This document shows, piece after piece, positions 54,447 through 61,667 of a stretch of DNA of 64,000 nt (within the stretch, counting starts at the first letter, position 1; the number at the start of each line of letters is the position of its first letter). The position numbers and the translations under genes were made by a program. The notes under the pieces are model-generated. The model saw only the letters and a program-made list of their open reading frames with translations. It was not told where the DNA came from and made no database searches. Where the stretch lies: contig NZ_JAADZV010000003.1 in the NCBI RefSeq assembly GCF_010645075.1, positions 434,001 through 498,000 of the forward strand. The letters are read 5' to 3'. Source of the stretch: Flavobacterium limi. Lineage in GTDB: Bacteria; Bacteroidota; Bacteroidia; Flavobacteriales; Flavobacteriaceae.

Positions 54447-54493
54447 CAAAAATATAATGATTGAAAACTACAACTGTCCTGTAGTATCCTGCT
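54447..54493 (-). promoter_or_regulatory. Predicted susC promoter with 10-base-period direct repeat
   Basis: On the minus strand: AGCAGG (54493-54488) and TACAGG (54483-54478) spaced by a 10-base period, 4 bases (ACAG), TTG (54473-54471), 16 bases, then TATTTTTG (54454-54447), a TAnnTTTG match. The layout is shared with 5253-5300 and 19317-19363. The site touches the -33 element, as expected for an activator contacting RNA polymerase. Confidence 0.65.
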
Positions 54494-55004
54494 TCAAAAT
54501 AATCATCAAAAAAAATCCAATAAAAAAACTATATCATCAAAAAACTGTAAGACAAAATAGACTTACAGTAAAAAAAAGGTGTAAATTTTGAATATAACAA
54601 GATACAAAGAAAATAAGTAAGAAAAAACACCTTAAAACAAAGGGTTTTGGTAAAATCCCTCTAAATAAAAACAATTCAATACAATTTTCATTCTTTTAAA
54701 GACTGTAGGAAATCGATTTCTTTTGATTAAAAATCTTACAAAAAGACTGTATTAATAAAAAATAAAAAAAAATAAAAAAAAATAAAAAATTAAAATTAGA
54801 GTAGTAAATTCTTATTAATAAGTAACCCGATTTATTTGTTTTAAGCTCTTAATAATCATTGAAGCTGTTGCAGACCAGTTATCTTAGAGAGGAAATTTGT
54901 CTGAATATATATACCTAAAGTAATTTTTAAATCCACTCTAATACAAGAACCTGATAATGAGGATTTACAATACCCTAACACTTTACATTACAAACCTCAA
55001 AAAC
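54494..55004. other. AT-rich gap upstream of susC with phased A-tracts
   Basis: The gap (54299-55004 in full) holds no supported gene. Three runs of A separated by T recur with an exact 10-base period at 54761-54789, which should bend the DNA. No clear terminator hairpin follows the CE8 stop at 55005; the A/T runs may do the job. Confidence 0.5.
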
Positions 55005-56024
55005 TCATAAAGTATTTGCAGATAATTTAGGATTCCAGCCATTAAGAATTTTCTCTAAGCTGTATTTTTTAAGATCAGACTTTTTTAATTGATGTGACCA
55101 CACCGCCCTTTTTGAAAGATCTTTAGATCCTTCGCCTTTACTCCCAAGTTCAGCATAAAAAACTGTTTTTTCTTTATCAGGAAAATTTTTATCGCCTTTC
55201 CATGGATTCCACCCTTCGGCAACGATATGCGAACCTAATTCTGTATTGATAAATACTGTCTTTGCGTAAGGTCTCCACGGACGTCCCAGAAAAACCTTGT
55301 CTACTGTATTGTCTTTTGCAGTAAGTTTACAATCTACAAATACAAGCCCGTATTTATCTTCCTGAGTTGTTGAAGCTGCAGTAACATAGGAATTACTTAA
55401 ACTTTCGATAGTGCAATTATAAAAATATACAGTTGCCGCACCAAAAATAAAATCTGTTGTACCGTTGATATAACAGTTTTCAAAATAATTTCTCGTTCCG
55501 CCTTTTGCTAAATACAAAGTATCCTGATTTCCTAAAATTGAGCAGTTTTTTACCGCTACCCTGTCTCCTTCGGTATGCAGGGCTACTGCCTGTCCTACTT
55601 TTCCAGACGTATTTTCTATGGTTAAATTTTCTACTGAACAGTCATTTCCCTGAACTAATAAAGTGTAAGAAGTGTAAGTGCTAAATTTTGTATCGCCCGT
55701 AACGTCAATTCCTCTGAAAGGTTTCCCTGAATAATCATTATATGAAATAATCGTCTTTTCTCTATCAGAACCTTTTAAAGTAATATTTCTTTTGAAAGCC
55801 GGAATCACAACTTTTTCATTGTAAGTTCCTGCTTTTATTAAAATCACAACCCGTTTTTCGGCATGGTCTCTTACCTTGTTAATGGCTTCCTGAATCGTTT
55901 TAAAATCTCCGGAGCCATCATGGGCAACAGTTATTTCAAATCGGTTATCGGTTGTTTGTGCTGAAGATATGACAGATAGTAATACTAAAAAAAGGGCGGC
56001 AATATATTTCATAAGTTTTGACAT
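55005..56024 (-). CDS. CE8 pectin methylesterase, secreted
   Basis: The 339-residue protein has a signal peptide (cleavage near ISSAQ, residue 23) and a right-handed beta-helix with all CE8 motifs: GQAVALHTEGDR (144-155), GNQDTLY with catalytic Asp168, TDFIFGAATVYF with catalytic Asp191, and LGRPWRPYAKTVF with Arg248. It removes methyl esters from galacturonan, so that the PL1 lyases and GH28 can act. It is the last gene of the 55.0-64.0 kb minus-strand set, 18 bases after the esterase gene, and lies directly upstream of the susC promoter region. Confidence 0.93.
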   Translation of the reverse strand: MSKLMKYIAALFLVLLSVISSAQTTDNRFEITVAHDGSGDFKTIQEAINKVRDHAEKRVVILIKAGTYNEKVVIPAFKRNITLKGSDREKTIISYNDYSGKPFRGIDVTGDTKFSTYTSYTLLVQGNDCSVENLTIENTSGKVGQAVALHTEGDRVAVKNCSILGNQDTLYLAKGGTRNYFENCYINGTTDFIFGAATVYFYNCTIESLSNSYVTAASTTQEDKYGLVFVDCKLTAKDNTVDKVFLGRPWRPYAKTVFINTELGSHIVAEGWNPWKGDKNFPDKEKTVFYAELGSKGEGSKDLSKRAVWSHQLKKSDLKKYSLEKILNGWNPKLSANTL

Positions 56025-56042
56025 GAAGTTAAATTAGAGATA

Positions 56043-56954
56043 TTAGTTTTTCAGGATGTTGATTTCCATCAGCCATTGCTCACAAATACCAGTCCATAAA
56101 TTGGTTGAACCGGGATTATTTCTAAGTGCAATCGCATGACCGCCCTGATTAAAAATATGTAAACTCGAAGGAATTTTGTTTGTCAGGAGCGCATCATAAA
56201 ACAACAAACTGTTTTTTGGAGATACCACTTTATCGTTAAAGGCATGTGCCATGAAAGTGGGCGGTGTATAATCACTCACCTGAAACTGAAGAGAATATTT
56301 TTTAATCAATTCGGGAGATGGATCTGAACCAAGCAGATTCTCTTTGCTTCCTTTATGACCGTCTTTTCCCATGTCAATTACAGGTGAAATCAAAATCATA
56401 TAATCAGGTTTAAAAGAATAACTATCATATTCATCTCCTATTTTTGCAAAATCATCTTTGATTGTTCCAAGACTAGCTGCCAAATGTCCTCCTGCAGAAC
56501 AGCCCATCACTCCAATTTTATTCGTATCAATTTTCCAGCTGGCAGCATTTTTACGAATGACCCTCATTGCTCTTTCAGCATCCTGCAAAGGTACTTTTTC
56601 TCTTTCTTTGACATCTTTTGATATCGGCAGTCGATGTGTCAATACAAAAGCATTGATCCCGATCGTATTAAACCATTTTGCCAATTGAAAACCACTAATA
56701 TTATATGACAAATGATGATAGCCTCCTCCGGGAATAATTAAAACCGCTGCCCCTTTATTCTCCTGAGCAGAAGTGAAAAAAGCGTGAATGCCTGGTATTC
56801 CCACCTGCATTACACGCTCATTACTGATACTGTCTTTTATAAATAATCCTTTGGAATTTGGCATTTTATTTTTCTCCCAAAGCGGAATATATTCCTGCGC
56901 CTGCATCCCGACAAATGCAAACAATATTAACAGAACTATTTTTTTATTAATCAT
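56043..56954 (-). CDS. Secreted alpha/beta hydrolase (BD-FAE/acetylesterase-like)
   Basis: The 303-residue protein has a signal peptide (to about residue 20, GMQAQ) and an alpha/beta hydrolase fold of the BD-FAE/hormone-sensitive-lipase-like type. The oxyanion motif is IIPGGGYHH (73-81), the nucleophile Ser153 (GCSAGGH), the acid Asp241 (AFNDKVV) and His273 (QGGHAIAL). Enzymes of this kind in PULs remove acetyl groups from plant polysaccharides; pectin galacturonate is often acetylated at O-2/O-3, and RG-II sugars carry acetyls too. It is 12 bases after the GH127 gene and 18 bases before CE8, so the three form a tight operon. Confidence 0.82.
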   Translation of the reverse strand: MINKKIVLLILFAFVGMQAQEYIPLWEKNKMPNSKGLFIKDSISNERVMQVGIPGIHAFFTSAQENKGAAVLIIPGGGYHHLSYNISGFQLAKWFNTIGINAFVLTHRLPISKDVKEREKVPLQDAERAMRVIRKNAASWKIDTNKIGVMGCSAGGHLAASLGTIKDDFAKIGDEYDSYSFKPDYMILISPVIDMGKDGHKGSKENLLGSDPSPELIKKYSLQFQVSDYTPPTFMAHAFNDKVVSPKNSLLFYDALLTNKIPSSLHIFNQGGHAIALRNNPGSTNLWTGICEQWLMEINILKN

Positions 56955-56966
56955 TCCATTGATTTT

Positions 56967-58988
56967 TTAATGTGATAACCAAACAGACATTTCGCCTTTA
57001 CCATGATTTCCCCATGCAAAATAAGGAATTAATTTTACTGTATATTCTTTGCTATCTTTTACCGAAAGTGGCTTGTACAGCTTTTTGTCCCAGGAAGTAT
57101 CATTATTAATTGATGAACTGGCAGTTATGCTTAATAATTGTCTGTCGTGGATTTTGATAAAATCTGTTGTAAATTTAGAATTGACATCCAAAACCACTTC
57201 GTTGATGCTTGTATTCGCTGGAAGCTGATCAGATTCTAAGCAATAAACAATCGGGCCTCTTTTTACAGCCACCTGATTTTTTACCTCTTCTACCAACGGA
57301 TTTGCCTGCATCAATTCAACTGGCATCGGGATATTCAATTCAATTACATCTCCTTTTTTCCATTTTTGTATTACTTTTTGGTACGACCCTGAAACAACAG
57401 CTTCATTGATATTCTTACCATTCACTGAAATTGTAGTTCCCTGACTCCAGCCCGGAATTCTCAATAAGAAAGCATAAACATCTTTAGGGGCTTTTACGAT
57501 TTTCAGGGTAACTTTTCCATCCCACGGATAATTGGTCTGTTGTTCGATTTCAATTTTCTCTCCGGAAAGTGTCGTTGAACTAAGGTTATTGCTCCCGTAT
57601 AAATTCACATACAAACCTTCTTTCGAAAAGTTGTAAGCGTAGTTGCTCACCTCAGCAATAGTTCTGGTTACGTTTGGTGCACAGCAGTTCGACAAGGCGA
57701 TATAGCCTTCACGTTCTTTGCTCCATCTTTGTTTAAAAGGTAAATCTTTAGAAACATTCAGCGGATTGTTATAAAAGAATTTTTTCCCTTCCAAATCAAT
57801 TCCGGAAAGAACACTATTATATAATGCCAATTCTACAATATCGGCATATTTGGCATCTCCTGTAATCTGAAGCATTCTCCAGTTCCATAATACGTTTCCA
57901 ATATTAGCACAGGTTTCAGTATGAGCTGTAGCATTTGGAAGTTGAAAAGGTCTTCCGTATGCCTGATGAATTTTTTGTACATCAGTTGGATTGTACGAAG
58001 TCCCATCTGGTGAAACTCCGTCATATAAAGAACCACAGGCTCCTGTGATATACATTTTTCGATAAGTTACATCATCCCAGATCGACTCCAGATTATCCAG
58101 TAATTTTTTCTCTCCTGTTTCAGCGTACAAATCAGCTACACCTGCGTACAGATAATTCGCTCTTACAGCATGCCCCATTGCAGTTGTCTGCTGTCTAAAC
58201 GGAATTCTGTCCTGATTATCATCGGTTCCGTCATCGGTAGTTCCTCTGATATCGATTAGATTATTGGCCAGTTCCAGATATTTCGGATTTTTAGTGGTAC
58301 GGTACATTTCGACAATTCCCATATAATGTGAAGGGCAGATTGCATTTCGTGCTAATTCAGGTGATGCTTTTTTATAGAAATCATATAAAAAATCGGCAAC
58401 ACCTTTTGCAATGTTTAAGAAATTCGTTTTTCCGGTCGCACGGTAATGAATACAGGCTGCGGTCATCAAATGCCCCATATTGTATTTCTCGAAACCCAGT
58501 TGTTTTTTTACTTCTTCCGGACCAAGCGTCCCCCAGCGTTCATCAATTAAAACCGGAGTATGCAGGTAGCCGTCTTTTCGCTGTGCTTTCGCGAAAAGAG
58601 CAATGGCTTTATCCATTTCAGCATCCAGTTTTTTATCTTTGGTTACAGCATAAGTTGCTGCCATTCCCTCAAAGATCTTATAAAAATCTCCATCGTGAAA
58701 AGAAGGCCCTTTGAAAGTTCCTTTGCTTATTCCTGCCGCAATTTCGAAATTTTTATGGGCATGTGAAACCTCATCATTATGATACAAGTCCCACATATAG
58801 GGTAATGTATTTCTGGTTTCCACATCAAATTGTTCTTTCCAAAAACCGTTTGTCCATTTCACATCCTGTAAACCTACACTTTGTAATTTAGAATAAGGGC
58901 TTTCAGAATTGGCAACCAAACCTTTGTTTTGAGCAAATATTGCTGTTGACAAAAGCAAAGACGATAATATAATGATGTTCTTTTTCAT
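56967..58988 (-). CDS. GH127 beta-L-arabinofuranosidase-type enzyme, secreted
   Basis: The 673-residue protein has a signal peptide (cleavage near AIFAQ, residue 20), an (alpha/alpha)6 barrel (about 40-450) and C-terminal beta-sandwich domains. The zinc-binding and catalytic set of GH127 is intact: Glu358 and Cys360 (HTETCAN), Cys435 and Cys436 (SNCCAPN), with the cysteine nucleophile in the CC pair. Family members remove beta-L-arabinofuranose; in the B. thetaiotaomicron RG-II system a GH127 acts on aceric acid. Either fits. It is the first of a three-gene tight operon with the esterase and CE8, preceded by a cluster of palindromes. Confidence 0.9.
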   Translation of the reverse strand: MKKNIIILSSLLLSTAIFAQNKGLVANSESPYSKLQSVGLQDVKWTNGFWKEQFDVETRNTLPYMWDLYHNDEVSHAHKNFEIAAGISKGTFKGPSFHDGDFYKIFEGMAATYAVTKDKKLDAEMDKAIALFAKAQRKDGYLHTPVLIDERWGTLGPEEVKKQLGFEKYNMGHLMTAACIHYRATGKTNFLNIAKGVADFLYDFYKKASPELARNAICPSHYMGIVEMYRTTKNPKYLELANNLIDIRGTTDDGTDDNQDRIPFRQQTTAMGHAVRANYLYAGVADLYAETGEKKLLDNLESIWDDVTYRKMYITGACGSLYDGVSPDGTSYNPTDVQKIHQAYGRPFQLPNATAHTETCANIGNVLWNWRMLQITGDAKYADIVELALYNSVLSGIDLEGKKFFYNNPLNVSKDLPFKQRWSKEREGYIALSNCCAPNVTRTIAEVSNYAYNFSKEGLYVNLYGSNNLSSTTLSGEKIEIEQQTNYPWDGKVTLKIVKAPKDVYAFLLRIPGWSQGTTISVNGKNINEAVVSGSYQKVIQKWKKGDVIELNIPMPVELMQANPLVEEVKNQVAVKRGPIVYCLESDQLPANTSINEVVLDVNSKFTTDFIKIHDRQLLSITASSSINNDTSWDKKLYKPLSVKDSKEYTVKLIPYFAWGNHGKGEMSVWLSH

Positions 58989-59004
58989 TTTGATATAATT
59001 TTAT

Positions 59005-59191
59005 CTGCCTGATCTGCTAAATCTGCGAGAGAGTAATTTTTCCCGCAGATTTAGCAGATTAAGCAAATTATTTTTATTTACTAAAAAGTTCATTTCACGC
59101 AGATTTTAAAGGATTTAAGCAGATATTTACCGATTCAATTTTAATAAAATTCCATTAAATCTGCTAAAATCTATCTAAAATCTGCGTGAAA
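59005..59191. repeat. Two adjacent intergenic palindromes, family D (copies 7 and 8)
   Basis: Copy 7: ATCTGCTAAATCTGCG (59012-59027) with its exact 16-base complement (59044-59059), ACTCTCGCAG subtype. Copy 8: TTTCACGCAGATTT (59093-59106) with its exact complement (59178-59191). The two subtypes lie side by side in the 217-base gap between the large PL1 gene and GH127, the only place where two copies meet. Confidence 0.78.
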
Positions 59192-59205
59192 CATTTCTCA
59201 TAGAT

Positions 59206-61653
59206 TTACTTTACAAGGAAATTAATTGTACGGCTCATTGTATCTCCGTCTGCATCTTTAACGGTTAATACAAAAGATGCCAACCCTGGCTCAATAGGCC
59301 TAAACTGAACTTCTTTTCCTTTTAAGACTACTCTTCCGTTTGTAAGATCCGAAAACGTAAATACAGGACTTGCTTCGTATCCTTTAAAATAATCCGCAGC
59401 ATTTAAAACGGTTTGTTCTCCAGATTTCACAAAGAAATGCGGCTGTGCCATCCAGTCTAAATAATTATCCAATTGTGTAAATCCGTCTTCCTCTAAATCT
59501 GAATTAGCATCTGAAAAATCCCCTGCTTTCGAATTTTCATTTAAACTGAATGCTTTCTCCCACCAGTCTGGCAAACCATCATGATCCGTATCCCAGTCAG
59601 CAGGACGGGTTTCAGATGCAAACTCAGGCCATCCTCCGGCATCTGATTCATTATCAATCATTCCGCCAAGGCCGCTTTTGCTTCCTTTATATGTAAAAGT
59701 CCCTTTTAATGTCTCATCAATGATTCGGTTATCGTGTTTGTCAAAAAACGGCTGATTCGCACCCACATCAGAAAGTACATTTTTATAAGCTCCTTTTGCT
59801 GACTGTGTATTTACATAAGAATCGAAGAAAGGTTTGTCTACGAAAGTTTCATACTCTACTTTTTCATTATTCGTAACCGTCATTTTTCTTCCTTTATCCT
59901 GAGATTTCTCGTCAAAATAACCCGGCATTATATTTCCGTCGAAGAAATAACGCTGCATTCCTTTTCCAACTCCTTCATGCTGTGCATTCAAAGCTACAAA
60001 AATACCTGTTGAAGCTCCGGGTTTATAGAAATTGTTAACAAAATTTACTTCGTTTGCACCTCCGTCAGTAGTTCTTTTTCCCCAGTTGTAAACCACATTA
60101 TTTCTAATATCGACTCTTCCGGTATAAAATCCGTCACCACTCAAACCACCTCCGATACTCCAGTTACGGCCATAATTGTGTGCCAGTAAATTGTGATGAA
60201 AACTTCCGATATCACCACCAATTGTCGCTGCATAACCGTGCATTTTTCCAGCTTCGTATTTATCGTGTCCGGCAACATTCAGAGCTTCGGAAATTAAAGT
60301 TCTCTGTAACGAAATATGATGCGCTCCTCTTGAACTGAATGATTCATCAATCGTCCAGCTGATTGAACAGTGATCGATTATACTGTAATCAGCACCCGTT
60401 AATCCCATTCCGTCAAAAGTCGTTCCACCACCGATTCGAACTTTCAAAAATCGAATTACACCATCATTCCCCGTAAGACCAATTGGCGCACGGCTAACCG
60501 TAATTCCCTCGCCCGGAGCTGTCTGTCCGGCAATAGTGATATAGGGCTGATTAACTACTAACCTTGATTTCAATTGAATATTACCAGAAACATTAAACAC
60601 AATAGTCCTCGGTCCGATTTCCTGATTGACAGCGTCACGTAAACTTCCCGGACCGTCATCGTTAAGATTGGTTACTTCAACTACTTTTCCGCCACGTCCT
60701 CCAACGGCGAAGCGTCCGTAACCTTCTGCTCCGGGAAAAGCCAGCTGTGCCGGTTTGAAAGACCATACGTTTCCTAAAGTAACATTGCCTTTAGCATCTA
60801 CTTCATCAACACGCCAGTAGTACGTTGAACCACTGTATAAATCTGAAACTGAAAATGTTTTGTCAGTTAATTTTCCTTTGAATTCTTTTGAAGATTCAGT
60901 CGCATTGGCAACAGTGTTTTTATCTTCTCCAAAAAACAATTTATGCGCCACAGCATTTTTTGAAGCATCCCATTCCAGCAAAACCTTTTTATCAGCTGTA
61001 ACAACATGTTCGTTTGCATTTTCCGGCTTGGGAGAACGCGCCTGATTCATTAAGTTCGGCGTATCGATTTCAAAACCATTAATCACAATCTGCTTTACAA
61101 CATCAGGATTGGTTGCAGGATCAATTTCAAAACGAATAACAACCTCTTTCGCTTTTACTGCATTAAAAGAAATATATGCCATAGAAGCATCAGCCTTCGC
61201 ATTTACTCTCAGGCTTGCATTTACCGTTTCTGTCAATTTCCCATTTACATAAATTTTTATCGGGGAAAATGTTTTCCCTGTAATTACATCAAACGCATTA
61301 TGAAATGTCAGAAGTGTATGTTTGCCCGGTTTTAAGCCACTGATTTTCATTTCCAGATTTTCAGCTGTAACCAATCCGTCAGCGCCTAACTTATTATAGA
61401 ACGGAGCGCTCATCCCTACTTTATACCATTTTGAGGTAAAATTTCCTTTCAATTTGAATGTTACACCATTAAAAGTCTTTTGGTCTTCTTTCTTTTCATT
61501 CACCACCCACGAATCATAACCCGGAGCATGAACTTCTTCTAATCTTCTTTGGAAAAAATCAAAATCGACTTTTACAATTTGCTTATTCTGTGCCTGCCCA
61601 TTGGCTGTTAAAAGCATTGCCAATGCAGCAGTGCTAAAAAATTTCTTAATCAT
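59206..61653 (-). CDS. Multidomain PL1 pectate lyase, secreted
   Basis: The 815-residue protein has a signal peptide (to about residue 21, NGQAQ), an N-terminal beta-sandwich (about 25-195, with GLKPGKHTLLTFHNAF) that may bind carbohydrate, an Fn3-like domain (about 215-300, ending STYYWRVDEVDAKGNV) and a PL1 beta-helix (about 305-650) with AFPGAEGYGRFAVGGRGGKV, NDDGPGSLRDAV, ITIAGQTAPGEGI and DHCSISWTIDES. A calcium-binding repeat (DTDHDGLPDWWEKAF) and a C-terminal Ig-like domain follow. It is over 200 residues longer than the two other PL1 enzymes here and belongs to a different PL1 branch. The extra domains suggest a surface enzyme attacking polymeric pectin. Confidence 0.87.
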   Translation of the reverse strand: MIKKFFSTAALAMLLTANGQAQNKQIVKVDFDFFQRRLEEVHAPGYDSWVVNEKKEDQKTFNGVTFKLKGNFTSKWYKVGMSAPFYNKLGADGLVTAENLEMKISGLKPGKHTLLTFHNAFDVITGKTFSPIKIYVNGKLTETVNASLRVNAKADASMAYISFNAVKAKEVVIRFEIDPATNPDVVKQIVINGFEIDTPNLMNQARSPKPENANEHVVTADKKVLLEWDASKNAVAHKLFFGEDKNTVANATESSKEFKGKLTDKTFSVSDLYSGSTYYWRVDEVDAKGNVTLGNVWSFKPAQLAFPGAEGYGRFAVGGRGGKVVEVTNLNDDGPGSLRDAVNQEIGPRTIVFNVSGNIQLKSRLVVNQPYITIAGQTAPGEGITVSRAPIGLTGNDGVIRFLKVRIGGGTTFDGMGLTGADYSIIDHCSISWTIDESFSSRGAHHISLQRTLISEALNVAGHDKYEAGKMHGYAATIGGDIGSFHHNLLAHNYGRNWSIGGGLSGDGFYTGRVDIRNNVVYNWGKRTTDGGANEVNFVNNFYKPGASTGIFVALNAQHEGVGKGMQRYFFDGNIMPGYFDEKSQDKGRKMTVTNNEKVEYETFVDKPFFDSYVNTQSAKGAYKNVLSDVGANQPFFDKHDNRIIDETLKGTFTYKGSKSGLGGMIDNESDAGGWPEFASETRPADWDTDHDGLPDWWEKAFSLNENSKAGDFSDANSDLEEDGFTQLDNYLDWMAQPHFFVKSGEQTVLNAADYFKGYEASPVFTFSDLTNGRVVLKGKEVQFRPIEPGLASFVLTVKDADGDTMSRTINFLVK

Positions 61654-61667
61654 TTTATCGGTACTAG

